A stretch of 64,000 nucleotides of DNA from Pseudoxanthomonas suwonensis J47 (GCF_000513955.1 NZ_AZUZ01000013.1:36693-100692); one strand, 5' to 3'; positions 19,531-30,094 are shown, counted from the first letter of the stretch. The notes: a model not told the origin generated them from the sequence alone. Numbers and translations: made by a program.

Positions 19531-20361
19531 TCAGCGGCGCTCCAGCCGGGCCACGCGCAGCTGGAACAGCACCTTGGTGACCAGCAGGCGTTCCTCGATC
19601 GGCTTCTGCACCAGGTCGTTGGCGCCGGACTTGAGCAGTTCGGACTGGTTGTCGCGGTTGCCGTCGCCGGTCATTACCAGCACCGGCAGGCGGCGCTTGC
19701 CGTAGGCGAAGTCGATGCGGATGCGCTCGACCACGTCGCGCCCGCTCAGCTCGCCCTTGAGGGTGACGTCGGTGAGGACCAGGTCGATGCGCTCGGGGAT
19801 GCGGCCCAGCGACTCGGCGGTCAGCAGCGCGAACGCCTCCTCGGCGGTGAGCACGTGGATGACCTTGAGCTTCTGCCGCTCGAGCATGCGCCGGGTCGCC
19901 TCGGCCACCACCCGGCTGTCCTCGATGTACAGCACGGTGGCGCCCTCGATCGGCTGCGGCTGCACGTAGCCGCGGATGAACTCGGCCAGCGCGTCGTGGC
20001 CCAGCGACTTGTCGAAGTAGTCGGTGACGAACTCGGTGAAGCGGCGCTCGACCAGGTGCTGCTGCGCATCGCCGGAGACGACGATCACCGGCACGTAGGC
20101 CTGGCCCGCCGCCTCGCGCACGCTGCGCGCCAGCTCCAGGCCGTCGCCGTCGGGCAGCGACAGCGCGGTGGTGACCAGGTCGACCGCACCGGCTTCCAGT
20201 GCGGCACGCGCCTCGGCGATGCTGGCACAGCCGACCACCTCCACGCCCGGGAGCGCGCGCTGAAGCACGTCGCCGATCAGCTTGCGGACCAGTTTCGAGC
20301 CGTCGGCCACCATCACCCGCGGCGCATCGCTGATCAGGTGCTTGAGCTCTCGGACTGCCAT
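19531..20361 (-). CDS. Double-receiver response regulator, first receiver degenerate
   Basis: 276 residues from ATG 20361 ([18 protein letters not shown]). Two receiver domains, about 13-135 and 140-270, with no output domain. The second is complete: acidic pair ED in [10 protein letters not shown], phospho-Asp in VLTDVTL, Thr in LVMTGDG, Lys in VQKPIEE. In the first the phospho-acceptor position reads [11 protein letters not shown], with Ala where Asp is expected, and the acidic pair is reduced to AD. The start codon overlaps the ftsX stop by one base, so it is in the ftsEX operon. Partner kinase is not in the window. Confidence 0.85.
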   Translation of the reverse strand: MAVRELKHLISDAPRVMVADGSKLVRKLIGDVLQRALPGVEVVGCASIAEARAALEAGAVDLVTTALSLPDGDGLELARSVREAAGQAYVPVIVVSGDAQQHLVERRFTEFVTDYFDKSLGHDALAEFIRGYVQPQPIEGATVLYIEDSRVVAEATRRMLERQKLKVIHVLTAEEAFALLTAESLGRIPERIDLVLTDVTLKGELSGRDVVERIRIDFAYGKRRLPVLVMTGDGNRDNQSELLKSGANDLVQKPIEERLLVTKVLFQLRVARLERR

Positions 20362-21334
20362 CAGGTCTCCGTGGGCCGGGTCTGCCGGAGGAAATGCCCA
20401 GTGACCGCCCAGGCCCCCAGCCACCCCAGCAGGACGGTCCCAACCAATACCATCGACCCGTGCAGTACATCCAGCCCCTTGAGCGAGAACTGGCTCCCGT
20501 AGCTGGCGGTCAGGGCGGCCAGCGGCTGGTCCAGGGCGGCGCCGGCGCCGGCCAGCAGGGCCAGGGCCAGCAGCCCCGCACCCAGGCCGTACCAGACGCC
20601 GAGGTACAGGAACGGCCGGCGGATGAAGCCGTCGCTGGCGCCCAGCAGCTGCAGCACGCCGATCTCCTCGCGCCGGGCCTGGATGTCCAGGCGCACCGTG
20701 TTGCCGACCACCAGCAGCGCGCCCAGCCCCAGCAGCAGGGACAGCACCACGACCACGCGCTGGCCGAACGCCAGCCAGGCGTCCAGGCGCCGGCGCCAGA
20801 CCGCGTCGTGCTGGACCAGGTCGGCCTCCGGCAGCCCCTCCAGCACGGTGGCCAGGCGCGCATCGGCGGCGCTGTCGCCGGCAGCCGGGGTCACCACCAG
20901 CAGGCTCGGCAGCGGATTGCCGCCGAGCACGTCGAGCGCATCGCCCAGCCCGCTGCTGCGGCGGAACTCCTCCAGCGCCTGCTCCGGCGTGCGCAGCTCC
21001 ACCGCCGCCACGTCGCCGCGCGCGCGCAGCGTGTCGGCCAGCGTCGCCGCACCCTTCGCGTCCACGTCCATCTTCAGGAACAGGTTGATCTCGCGCGACT
21101 CCTGCACGCTGCCGGCGAAGTGGCGCAGGTTGTCCATCACGATCGACAGGCCCAGCGGCAGCGCCAGGGCCAGGCCCATCACCGCCACCGTCAGCAGCGT
21201 CGCCCACGGCTTGCGCAGCGCGCGGCCGAGGCTGAAGGCCAGGCTGTGCACGTGCTGGTCGAACCACACGCGCAGCCGCGAGGGCGATGCGGACGCGGCG
21301 GCACCATTGCCGCGGGCGGGCCTGGTCGCGGCGT

Positions 21335-21338
<4 letters not shown>
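20361..21338 (-). CDS. ftsX: Cell division protein FtsX
   Basis: 325 residues, four transmembrane helices with a large periplasmic loop after the first (about residues 75-190, [20 protein letters not shown] onward), the standard FtsX topology. The later [22 protein letters not shown] is the cytoplasmic coupling-helix region that contacts FtsE. Together with FtsE it forms an ABC-type complex that activates peptidoglycan amidases via EnvC-like proteins at the septum. ATGA overlap with ftsE upstream and a one-base overlap with the receiver gene downstream show one tight operon. Confidence 0.95.
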
Positions 21339-22021
<683 letters not shown>

Positions 22022-22118
22022 GCGGCGATTATGCAGTTCGGCGCGTCCCGGGCGACAGGGCGGGGGATCGTCCTTGCGGGCAGGTGGGCGGGAGGCCGGT
22101 GCGGGCTGCATCGCGCCC

Positions 22119-22147
22119 CCCGGATGCGCTGCGCTTGTCCGGGCTAC
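22119..22147 (-). repeat. REP-like hairpin GTAGCCCGGA family, copy 2
   Basis: CCCGGATGCGCTGCGCTTGTCCGGGCTAC, i.e. the minus-strand version of the motif at 12024-12052, with GTAG at its right end. It lies about 100 bp upstream of ftsE, before the larger structured repeat. Confidence 0.7.
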
Positions 22148-22309
22148 GCAAGAGCCCTTCTCCCACCGGGGTGAGGCGGCATGTTTGCGCGCCACTGGCG
22201 CGCATGCCGGCGAACGCATGCGTCCCACGGACGGGAGCCCGGGCCCGAAGCGGGGGTCGTGGAGAGGGCAGGCGGGCCAATGTGGCGAGGATCCCGACCC
22301 TCACCCCTG
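22148..22309. other. Non-coding flank with short palindromes
   Basis: No gene is recognised. It includes TGCGCGCC-act-GGCGCGCA (22186-22204) and a GCATG...GCATGC pair just after it. Open frames crossing it exist on both strands but have no ribosome site and a composition typical of mis-called repeat sequence. Confidence 0.5.
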
Positions 22310-22490
22310 CCCCTCTCCCGGAGGGAGAGGGGAAAAAGAACGAAGCCACGACCGAAACGCCGCAGAAGACGCGGTAGCGCGGGGGTATGGCGCAAGCGGC
22401 ACAGGGATGTGCCGCGGTCGCGCGTTGGAGCAGGACGCGGAACCGCGCGATGCGCCATACCCCCGCGCTGCCGCGGCTCCGTCCGAAGCC
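22310..22490. repeat. Dispersed structured repeat, copy A (three-way junction)
   Basis: Starts with a perfect 10-bp hairpin CCCCTCTCCC-gga-GGGAGAGGGG (22310-22332), then a 37-nt spacer, then a predicted three-way junction. Stem P1 pairs 22370-22394 with 22451-22475 (25 bp including one T/G wobble). Stem P2 is GCGGCACA-ggga-TGTGCCGC (22396-22415). Stem P3 pairs TCGCGCG (22418-22424) with CGCGCGA (22444-22450). A further hairpin GCGGCT...AGCCGC overlaps the 3' edge (22473-22491). A second copy is at 56681-56870. It could act as DNA cruciform or RNA; no encoded protein. Confidence 0.8.
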
Positions 22491-22502
22491 GCCCACGCTG
22501 AT

Positions 22503-22562
22503 GCGGTTGCCCTTGCCCTTGCCCTTGCCTTTGCGGTTGCCGTTGCCGCTGCCGTTGCCCTA
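22503..22562. repeat. Ten degenerate hexamers (GCCNTT type)
   Basis: Ten consecutive 6-bp units, such as GCGGTT, GCCCTT three times, GCCTTT, GCCGTT and GCCGCT, between repeat copy A and the 3' end of rhlB. A simple-sequence tract of this kind can change length by slippage. No open reading frame of note uses it. Confidence 0.8.
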
Positions 22563-22636
22563 ATCAAGATGGCGGAACGGCAAGGGCGGCGAGACAGCCA
22601 GAAGCCGGACGCAGAGGTCCGGCAAACCCCGGAGCG

Positions 22637-24370
22637 TCAGCCCCCGACCAGCGAGCGCAGCTTGCGGCCGATGCGGCCCAGCAGCGACTCGCGCTTGGTG
22701 TCCTTGGCCGGGGCGGGCGCCTGGGCCGACGCCTGGCCGCGCAGCGACGGCGCCGACTGGCGGATCGCCGGCACCGCGGACGGATTGGACTGGTCGCCGG
22801 CCGGTACGTTGCCGTCGACCGGCTTGCCGCGACGACGACGGCGACGCTTGCGCGGCGCGCGCTCGCCCTCACCCTCGCCCGCCGGAACCGCACCGGCCCC
22901 GGCCACCGCCGGCTGCGGACGCGGCGCCCGTTCCGGTGCCGCCGCCTGGGCCTCGCCACCGGCAACGGCCGCGCCCTCGCCCTGCGGCTTGCGGCGCGGA
23001 CGGCGCTCGCCCTCGCGACGCTCGCCACCGCCACTGCGGCCACCGCTGCGACCGCCGCGCGAACGGCCGCCGCCACGACGCTCCTCGTCGGCGGCACGCT
23101 GCTCGCGCGCCTCGCGGAAGATCTGGCCGATGCTCTCGCCGTCATCTTCCTCGCCCTCGGCCGCTTCCGGCTTCGGACGCTGCGGGCGCGGCAGCGCGGT
23201 CAGCAGCTCCGCGGTGACCGGCTCGGACGGGATCTTCTGGTCGATGTAGGCCTCGATGTCCGGCAGCGACATCGCGTAGCGCTCGCAGGCGAAGCTGATC
23301 GCATCGCCCTCCTCGCCCAGGCGCGCGGTACGGCCGATGCGGTGGACGTAGTCCTCCGCGTCGAACGGCAGGTCGTAGTTGTAGACGTACTTCACGCCGT
23401 CGATGTGCAGGCCGCGGGCGGCCACGTCGGTGGCCACCAGGATCTCCAGCTGGCCGGCCTGGAACTTCTTCAGCAGCGACTCGCGCTTCTTCTGCGGCAC
23501 GTCGCCGGACAGCACGCCGACGCGGTAGCCCGCTTTCTCCAGCGCGCGCGCCACCCGCTCCACGAAGGCCTTGGTGTTGACGAAGATCATCGTCCGCGCG
23601 CCTTCGCTGCGCGACAGCAGGCCCAGCAGCAGCGGCAGCTTCTCCTCGTCGGCCGGGTAGTACAGCTTCTGGCGCACGCGCGCGGCGGTGACGGTCTCGG
23701 CCTCCACCACCAGCTTCTCCGGCTCGTTCATGTGCTCGTAGGCCAGCTCCAGCACGCGGTGGCTGAGGGTAGCCGAGAACAGCAGGGTCTGGCGGGTGGT
23801 GCGCTCCGGCATCCGCCGCAGCAGGAAGCGGATGTCCTTGATGAAACCGAGGTCGAACATGCGGTCGGCCTCGTCCAGCACGCAGACCTCGCAGGCGTGC
23901 AGGGACACGACCTTGTGCTGCTTGACGTAGTCGATCAGGCGGCCGGGGGTGGCGATGATGACGTCGGCCCCCTTCTGCAGCAGCTCGCGCTGCTTGTCGT
24001 AGTCCACGCCGCCGTAGACCAGGGCGAACTTCAGGCCCAGGTCGGAGGCGAACTTCATCGCGTCCTTGTGGATCTGGATGGCCAGTTCGCGGGTCGGGGC
24101 CAGGATCAGCGCGCGCGGGTCCTCGACCTTGCGGTCGGCCAGGGCCGGGCGGGTGAGGAGGCGGTTGATCACCGCCACCAGGAAGGCCAGGGTCTTGCCG
24201 GTGCCGGTCTGGGCCTGGCCGGCGACGTCGCGCCCGGCCAGCGCCATCGGCAGGGTCATGGCCTGGATCGGAGTGCAGCGGGTGAAGCCCGCCGCCTCCA
24301 GGCCGGCGAGCAGCGCCGGGTGCAGGTCGAACGAGGAAAAAGCTACATCGGTCAGCGGTTTGTCGCTCAT
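22637..24370 (-). CDS. rhlB: ATP-dependent RNA helicase RhlB (DEAD-box)
   Basis: 577 residues from ATG 24370 ([21 protein letters not shown]); an ATG one codon earlier is equally possible. Core motifs: GFTRCTPIQ (Q motif), [25 protein letters not shown] ([13 protein letters not shown]), SAT, and HRIGRTAR. After about residue 400 comes a long tail of about 170 residues that is Gly/Arg-rich ([18 protein letters not shown]) then Ala/Pro-rich with a KRRRRRRGK cluster. RhlB unwinds RNA for the RNase E degradosome and the tail probably binds RNA. E. coli RhlB has 421 residues, so the tail is the main difference. It diverges from trxA-rho as in other gammaproteobacteria. Confidence 0.95.
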   Translation of the reverse strand: MSDKPLTDVAFSSFDLHPALLAGLEAAGFTRCTPIQAMTLPMALAGRDVAGQAQTGTGKTLAFLVAVINRLLTRPALADRKVEDPRALILAPTRELAIQIHKDAMKFASDLGLKFALVYGGVDYDKQRELLQKGADVIIATPGRLIDYVKQHKVVSLHACEVCVLDEADRMFDLGFIKDIRFLLRRMPERTTRQTLLFSATLSHRVLELAYEHMNEPEKLVVEAETVTAARVRQKLYYPADEEKLPLLLGLLSRSEGARTMIFVNTKAFVERVARALEKAGYRVGVLSGDVPQKKRESLLKKFQAGQLEILVATDVAARGLHIDGVKYVYNYDLPFDAEDYVHRIGRTARLGEEGDAISFACERYAMSLPDIEAYIDQKIPSEPVTAELLTALPRPQRPKPEAAEGEEDDGESIGQIFREAREQRAADEERRGGGRSRGGRSGGRSGGGERREGERRPRRKPQGEGAAVAGGEAQAAAPERAPRPQPAVAGAGAVPAGEGEGERAPRKRRRRRRGKPVDGNVPAGDQSNPSAVPAIRQSAPSLRGQASAQAPAPAKDTKRESLLGRIGRKLRSLVGG

Positions 24371-24492
24371 CATCCAGTCTTCATGAGGCCCGTCGCAGCG
24401 TGTCGCGGTGGGCGGCTTGCATCGGTTTCCGGCGCGCCGCACACTGCGGGCCGTCGTCGGATCGCGCGGCCGTCGGGGGGACGGTAGCCCCC

Positions 24493-24521
24493 TTGACTTC
24501 TCCGCGAAACGCCCCAGTTTA
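24493..24521 (+). promoter_or_regulatory. Possible trxA promoter
   Basis: TTGACT (24493-24498) followed after 17 bp by AGTTTA (24516-24521), about 58 bp before the trxA GTG. The -35 is good, the -10 weak. It lies in the 208-bp divergent space shared with rhlB. Confidence 0.3.
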
Positions 24522-24578
24522 CCCCAAAGGCGCCGCCGGCCCCGTTTCCGCCGGCGCCGGCAATCACGGAGATATAAA

Positions 24579-24917
24579 GTGAACGACAAGGTGATGCACG
24601 TCGGCGATGCCGATTTCGACAGCGCCGTGCTGCAGTCCCAGGAACCGGTTCTCGTCGATTTCTGGGCCGAATGGTGCGGCCCCTGCAAGATGATCTCGCC
24701 CATCGTGGACGAGCTGGCCGAGGCCTATGAAGGCCGGGTGAAGGTGGCCAAGGTCAACATCGACCAGAACCGCGCGACCGCGATCCGCTACCACGTGCGC
24801 TCGATCCCGATGCTGCTGCTGTTCAAGGACGGCCAGATCCAGGCCACCCAGGTCGGCGCCGTCGGCAAGGGCCAGCTGACCCAGATGATCGACCGTACCC
24901 TCGGCGCCGCCGCCTGA
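24579..24917 (+). CDS. trxA: Thioredoxin 1
   Basis: 112 residues from GTG 24579, preceded by GGAG at 24568-24571; the first ATG (24594) would remove part of strand 1. The active site WCGPCK is in [16 protein letters not shown] and the cis-Pro loop in [10 protein letters not shown]. It is the general cytoplasmic disulfide reductant, reduced by thioredoxin reductase. Rho follows 221 bp downstream on the same strand, the usual trxA-rho order. Confidence 0.96.
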   Translation: MNDKVMHVGDADFDSAVLQSQEPVLVDFWAEWCGPCKMISPIVDELAEAYEGRVKVAKVNIDQNRATAIRYHVRSIPMLLLFKDGQIQATQVGAVGKGQLTQMIDRTLGAAA

Positions 24918-24932
24918 GGAACAAAGCCTTGC

Positions 24933-24955
24933 GGGACGGCCGGGGAGGCCGTCCC
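24933..24955 (+). terminator. GC-rich hairpin after trxA
   Basis: Perfect 9-bp stem GGGACGGCC-gggga-GGCCGTCCC 16 bp after the trxA stop. There is no U-tract, so it may be a 3' stabilising or attenuating hairpin in the rho leader rather than a full intrinsic terminator. Confidence 0.5.
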
Positions 24956-25138
24956 GACAGCGCCTGAACCGCTTGCCTGGCCCGCTTGCCGGGCGGCCGG
25001 AGGCGGTGATAGTGTCGGTACAGCCGGCCGCAGATCCGTGGCCGCGTCCTGTCCGCGGACCACTCCGCCGGGCCCATCCCACCAGGATCCCAAACGCCCG
25101 CACCGGGCGCTCGCACCTACCAGCGAGGAATCGCAATC

Positions 25139-26851
25139 TTGTCCGAGAACACCCTGCCTGAAGCGCCCGGGAGCGAAGACGCACCCGCCGAGAAGCGTGC
25201 GCGCAAGCGCGTGAGCAAGACCGCCGACACCGGCGGCGAAGCGGCCGCCGCGGCCGCGCCCGCTGCTCCGCCGGCGCCTCCCGCACAGGCCCCCGCCCCG
25301 GTCCAGTCCGGCGGCGACAACGCTTCCAGCAACAACGCCCCGGCCGCCGAAGGCGCCGCCCCGCAGCAGCCTGGCGCCAACGCCGGCGGCCAACCGCAGG
25401 GCGGTGGCGAAGGTGGCGACCGCGACCAGCGCGAAGGCGGTGGCCGCAACCGCCGCGACCGCTTCCGCAACCGCCGCGACCGCCAGCGCGAACGCTTCCG
25501 CGACGACGGCGGCATGCAGGACGACAACGGCAACAACCAGATGCAGCAGCCGCCGCGCCCGCACCCGAGCGTGCCGGAAGGCTTCCCGCAGTACTCGCTG
25601 GGCGACCTCAAGCGCATGCCCGCGCACAAGCTGCTGGAGATCGCCGAGCAGCTGAACATCCACGAGGGCGTGGCCCGCGCCCGCAAGCAGGACGTGATCT
25701 TCGCCCTGCTGAAGGTGCTGACCCGCCACGGCGAAGGCGTGCAGGCCGACGGCGTGCTGGAAATCCTGCCGGACGGCTTCGGCTTCCTGCGCGCGGCCGA
25801 GGCCAGCTACCTGGCCGGCCCGGACGACACCTACATCTCGCCCAGCCAGATCCGCCGCTTCAACCTGCGCACCGGCGACCACCTGTCCGGCCGCATCCGC
25901 TGGCCGAAGGACGGCGAACGCTACTTCGCCCTGGCCGTGGTCGACACGATCAACGGGGAGCCGCTGGAAGCGTCGAAGAACAAGGTCCTGTTCGAGAACC
26001 TGACCCCGCTGTTCCCGCGCCGGCGCTTCCGCCTGGAGCGTGGCGACGGTTCGACCGAGGACATCACCGGCCGCATCCTCGACCTGATGGCCCCGCAGGG
26101 CAAGGGCCAGCGCTCGCTGATCGTCTCCCAGCCGAAGGCGGGCAAGACGATGATGATGCAGCAGATCGCCACCGCGATCACGACCAACCACCCGGACGTG
26201 CACCTGATCGTGCTGCTGATCGACGAGCGTCCGGAGGAAGTGACCGAAATGCAGCGCACCGTGCGCGGCGAGGTCATCTCCTCGACCTTCGACGAGCCGG
26301 CCGCGCGCCACGTGCAGGTCGCCGAGATGGTGATCGAGCGCGCCAAGCGCCTGGTCGAGCACAAGAAGGACGTGGTGATCCTGCTCGACTCGATCACCCG
26401 CCTGGCGCGCGCCTACAACAACGTGGTGCCGTCCTCGGGCAAGGTGCTCACCGGCGGCGTCGACGCCAACGCCCTGCACCGCCCGAAGCGCTTCTTCGGC
26501 GCGGCGCGCAACGTCGAGGAAGGCGGTTCGCTCACCATCATTGCCACTGCGCTGATCGACACCGGCAGCAAGATGGACGAGGTGATCTACGAGGAGTTCA
26601 AGGGCACCGGCAACTCCGAGGTGCACCTGAGCCGCCGCATCTCCGAGAAGCGCGTGTTCCCGGCCATCGACATCAACCGCTCCGGCACCCGCCGCGAGGA
26701 CCTGCTGATCGAGCCGGAACTGCTGCAGAAGATCTGGATCCTGCGCAAGCTCCTGCACCCGATGGACGAGATCGGCGCGATGGAGTTCCTGCTGGACAAG
26801 ATGAAGAACACCAAGTCCAACGACGAGTTCTTCAGCTCGATGAAGCGCTGA
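25139..26851 (+). CDS. rho: Transcription termination factor Rho with long disordered N-terminal extension
   Basis: 570 residues against 419 in E. coli; the extra about 150 residues are N-terminal and low in complexity (Ala/Pro, then Gly/Asn/Gln, then an Arg-rich block [18 protein letters not shown]). The start is TTG 25139 after GAGG at 25124-25127. The conserved part begins [21 protein letters not shown], followed by the cold-shock RNA-binding fold ([19 protein letters not shown]), Walker A PKAGKTMM, Walker [18 protein letters not shown]-loop ([11 protein letters not shown]) and R-loop ([11 protein letters not shown]). It is a hexameric ATPase that ends transcription at C-rich RNA. Confidence 0.97.
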   Translation: MSENTLPEAPGSEDAPAEKRARKRVSKTADTGGEAAAAAAPAAPPAPPAQAPAPVQSGGDNASSNNAPAAEGAAPQQPGANAGGQPQGGGEGGDRDQREGGGRNRRDRFRNRRDRQRERFRDDGGMQDDNGNNQMQQPPRPHPSVPEGFPQYSLGDLKRMPAHKLLEIAEQLNIHEGVARARKQDVIFALLKVLTRHGEGVQADGVLEILPDGFGFLRAAEASYLAGPDDTYISPSQIRRFNLRTGDHLSGRIRWPKDGERYFALAVVDTINGEPLEASKNKVLFENLTPLFPRRRFRLERGDGSTEDITGRILDLMAPQGKGQRSLIVSQPKAGKTMMMQQIATAITTNHPDVHLIVLLIDERPEEVTEMQRTVRGEVISSTFDEPAARHVQVAEMVIERAKRLVEHKKDVVILLDSITRLARAYNNVVPSSGKVLTGGVDANALHRPKRFFGAARNVEEGGSLTIIATALIDTGSKMDEVIYEEFKGTGNSEVHLSRRISEKRVFPAIDINRSGTRREDLLIEPELLQKIWILRKLLHPMDEIGAMEFLLDKMKNTKSNDEFFSSMKR

Positions 26852-26876
26852 GCCGGACCCTTCCGGCAAGGCCCCG

Positions 26877-26902
26877 GAAAGCCCCGCCGACGCGGGGCTT
26901 TC
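26877..26902. terminator. Bidirectional terminator hairpin after rho
   Basis: GAAAGCCCCGC-cgac-GCGGGGCTTTC, 11-bp stem with A residues on one side and T residues on the other, between the convergent rho and regulator genes. It could end transcripts from both. Confidence 0.7.
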
Positions 26903-26941
26903 CTGCATCCGGGGGGCGCGCGGCAGCGGTCGGCGCCGTCT

Positions 26942-28960
26942 TCACCGGCACTGGAAGTCGCCCGCCCCTACCGGCGCGCAGCCGTCGCCCCACCTGCCGG
27001 TCTGCCGCCAGTAGGCGACAACGCCGGCTTCCACCAGCAGCTTCCTGAAGTCCGGGTGCGCGCGCAGGCCCGAATACGGCGCGTTCCACAGGGCCACGTA
27101 GGGGTAGTGCGACACGGCTCCCTCGTCGAACCCTTCCTGTGCTTCCAGGTACCTGCGCAGGGCCGCCATGGCCAGGTCGGCATCGCCCAGGGCGTCGGCG
27201 ACGTTGATCGCCAGGTATGCGGAGTTGCCGGCATCGCCGACGGAGCCGTCGACGACCCGGCGCACCAGGGCCAGCATCGCCTCGCGCCGGCCGAGCACCC
27301 CACCCAGCTCGCGGAAGAACGGGGTATCGAAATCCTGGCCGTTCCGCAGCAGCCGTCCGTGCAGTTCGCGCAGTTCCTCCAGCCCGCCGGGACGCTGTCC
27401 GGCCAGCTGGCGGAAGAACGCCACGCAGTCCGGCTCGACCTGGCTGCCTTCCAGCTGCTGGCCACGCCGGTACTCGGCTTCGGCTTCCTGGTAGCGGCGC
27501 GCGGCGGTGTAGTCGTACTGCAGGTCGCGGGACAGGAACAGCGCCATCGGTTCGACCGCCCGCACCTGCTCGACCAGCGCGATGGTCTCGTCCAGGTGGC
27601 CCACGGCGTAGAGCATGTACGCGTAGTCCCAGACCCGCTCCCGGGTCAACGGCCCGGAGTCGACGACCTCCTTCGCCAGGGCGATCGCCTCGGCACGCCG
27701 CCCCTCGCGCCACAACGCATTGGCGCGGTCGCGCTTCGCCACCCAGGTGTCCGGCGCGATCCGCGCGATGTGCGCGCGCACCCGCCGCGCTTCGGCGCGC
27801 AGCTCCCCTCCCCGCGCGTCCCCGAGCTCCTGTGCCATCGCCACCAGCGATCCGGCCAGCGCGTCCCAGCACAGCACGCACCGCGGATCGAGCGCCACCA
27901 TCTCCCGCGCCAGCTGCAGGCGCTCGCGATCGTGCCCGAAGTCGAACAGCTCGCGCATCCCGATGCCGCGCCAGCGCAGGTAGCGTTCATACGCCTCGAC
28001 GCTGGTGGTACCGCCCTGGTCGCGGTTGAACTCCGCCACATCCAGCTTCACGCTCAGGGCCCGGGCGACATCGCGGGAGATCTCCTCCTGTACCGCGAAC
28101 ACGTCGCGCAATTCGCGCGCGTAGGTCCGCGACCAGAGATGGATGCCGTCGTCGGCGCGGACCAGCTGCGCGGTGACGCGCAGCCGGTCGCCTTCCCTGC
28201 GCACGCTGCCTTCGAGCAGGTAGTCGACGCCCAGCTTGCGGGCGATCGCGCGCAGGTCCTCGTTCGAGCCCCTGAACGCAAAGCTCGAGGTGCGCCCGAC
28301 CACCCGCAGCGCAGGGGCCTGCGCAAGCTGGCCGAGGATTTCCTCGGCCAGGCCGTCGGCGAGTTACGCCTGGTCGTGCGCGCGGGAAAGGTCGGCGAAT
28401 GGCAGGACCGCCAGCGAGGGCTGGCTGCCGGGCGGCACGGCCGGCGACGCGGCTTCACGTCCCGCGTGCCACCACCATGCCGCCGCAATCGCGACGGCCA
28501 GGCCGCCGAGAGCGACGACGATCCGCCATCGCGACCGCCGGGCCCGAAGCGGCCCGGCGCCAGGCGTGGCCACGGATTGCGCGGCGGCGTCCGTCGCCGG
28601 GGCAGCTGCGACGGGTTGCGCCGTGGCGTCCGTGTCGGCCCCGGCAGGCAGGTCGAAGCGGTATCCCACCCCGTACACCGTACGCAGCAGGCGCGGGTGC
28701 AGCGCATCCTCGCCGAGCGCCTGGCGCAGCAGGCTCATGATCCGGTTCAGCACGCCCGGGGTGACATGCCGGTGTCCCCAGACCGCGTCGAGGATCTCGT
28801 CGCGGGTGAATACCGTACCGGGTGAACCGGCCAGCAGGGCGAGCACCGCGAACGCCTTGGGTTCCAGCGCCTGTTCGCTGCCGTCGCGCCACAGCCGCCG
28901 GCCGGCGAAGTCGATGACCAGGCCGTCGAAGGCAAGGCTGCATGGATCCTGCTGCGACAT
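26942..28960 (-). pseudogene. Membrane-anchored winged-helix / TPR regulator (CadC-like) interrupted by in-frame stop
   Basis: From ATG 28960 the first 198 codons encode an OmpR/CadC-type winged helix (FDGLVIDFAGRRLWRDG to LLRTVYGVGYRF, residues about 10-105), a linker and one membrane helix (WRIVVALGGLAVAIAAAWWW). TAA at 28364-28366 then stops the frame inside the TolB-like segment: PSLAVLPFADLSRAHDQA, stop, LADGLAEEILGQLAQAPALRVVG. The same frame continues without shift for 473 residues with TPR-like helices (EAIALAKEVVDS, YQEAEAEYRRG) to 26942. One base change (TAC or similar to TAA) explains the break. Intact homologues are one-component membrane regulators. It is divergent from the DUF2306 gene. 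Confidence 0.8.
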
Positions 28961-28991
28961 AGGCCCTCGGGCGGTAGCCCCCGCTGCCCGA

Positions 28992-29010
28992 GTATAGGGG
29001 GCGTACCCCC
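28992..29010 (-). promoter_or_regulatory. Possible promoter/operator of the winged-helix regulator
   Basis: On the minus strand, GGGGG-tacg-CCCCC (28997-29010) runs directly into TATACT (28991-28996), a 5/6 match to a -10 hexamer. RNA would start near 28984, leaving a 24-nt leader with GAGGG before ATG 28960. No -35 match is seen, so an activator or the inverted repeat may matter. Confidence 0.35.
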
Positions 29011-29151
29011 GCGGCCCCGGGCCCAAGCCTTTCCCAAGCTTTTGCCCCGCACCCCGCGGTAGGCCTGCGACTGGCCTCATGACTCCCGCCACGCGGAAAG
29101 GGACGCTGTCCGCACCGGATGCGCTGCCGGCAGCAACGACAGGAGGAAGCC

Positions 29152-30021
29152 ATGAATGCAGGCAACGGGGTCCCGACGGGTCGTGCCCGGGCGCGGGAGG
29201 CGATCCCTGCCGCCCGGGCGTTGCGCCGGGTCGGCCGGTTCTTCCATTTCGCAGCGCTGGCCGGGCTTGCCGCGTTCGGTGCCTACATCGTCGCCCGGGC
29301 CAGCGGTGCCACCTCGCGGAACTTCGACCAGTGGCACCTCCTGGTCGCGGGCCTGCCGATGCCGACCGCCGCGGACTGGATCGCCAATCTCGGCATCGGC
29401 ATGCACTTCGCCATGGGTGCGATCCTGGTACTGCCCTGGCCGATCCTGTTCTCGGCCACGATCCGCGCGCGCCACCGCGCGGTGCACCGCTGGACCGGGC
29501 GGGTCTACGTCGGCGCGGGCTTCCTCGCCGGCGTCGGTGGCATGTCCTTCATCCTGGCCCATGGTGCATACGCCCCACCCGCTTCAGTCGCGTTCGCGAT
29601 ATGGGGAGCGCTGCTGATGCTGAGCGCGGTCATGGCCTACCTACACGCCCGCGGCAGGCGCTTCCAGCAGCACCGCGCCTGGGCGATCCGCCTGTTCGCG
29701 ATGGTGCTGGGCTCCTGGCTGTTCGATCTGGAAATCCGCGCCTGGAACGACCTGACCGGCGGAATCGGCGTCGGCGAGGGCAACACCTTCGGTCCGTTCG
29801 ATCACGCGATCCTCTACCTGTTCTTCGTGCCCAACCTGCTGGTCGCCGAGTTCTTCATCCGCGACTGGCACAGGCATCCCGCGTTGTCACGAACCCTGAA
29901 GTGGCCGGCGCTGGCAGCGCTTGTCGCCGCAGGTTCCGTGTTCGCTTACGCGATCCTCGCCGTGAGCGCGACCCAGGGCGGAAAGTACGGGCGCCACCTG
30001 TTGCAGCTCGTGTCAGGCTGA
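29152..30021 (+). CDS. DUF2306-type integral membrane protein
   Basis: 289 residues from ATG 29152, 5 bp after the perfect ribosome site AGGAGG (29141-29146). Seven predicted membrane helices. The pattern matches DUF2306 (YozB-like) proteins: a short first loop, then HRWTGRVYVGAGFLAGVGG and FQQHRAWAIRLFAMVLGSWLFD with conserved His/Arg at helix ends, possibly haem or quinone related. Function is not established. It is divergent from the interrupted regulator and could have been its target. A hairpin follows its stop. Confidence 0.8.
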   Translation: MNAGNGVPTGRARAREAIPAARALRRVGRFFHFAALAGLAAFGAYIVARASGATSRNFDQWHLLVAGLPMPTAADWIANLGIGMHFAMGAILVLPWPILFSATIRARHRAVHRWTGRVYVGAGFLAGVGGMSFILAHGAYAPPASVAFAIWGALLMLSAVMAYLHARGRRFQQHRAWAIRLFAMVLGSWLFDLEIRAWNDLTGGIGVGEGNTFGPFDHAILYLFFVPNLLVAEFFIRDWHRHPALSRTLKWPALAALVAAGSVFAYAILAVSATQGGKYGRHLLQLVSG

Positions 30022-30050
30022 GGCCGCCATGACCAGGTGCGGGCGGCCTC
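30020..30050. terminator. Hairpin between convergent genes
   Basis: GAGGCCGCC (30020-30028) pairs with GGCGGCCTC (30042-30050), directly at the DUF2306 stop codon and before the convergent TonB-like gene. There is no U-tract; likely a shared 3' end structure. Confidence 0.5.
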
Positions 30051-30094
30051 GGAGAGGTCGCTGGCCCGCCTAGGGAGCGGTGCCGGGATCGCGC

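Noticed and set aside
22029..22496. Hypothetical proteins in the ftsE-rhlB interval
   Set aside because: The frames are made from repeat sequence that reappears at 56.7 kb, without ribosome sites; they look like repeat-derived mis-calls.
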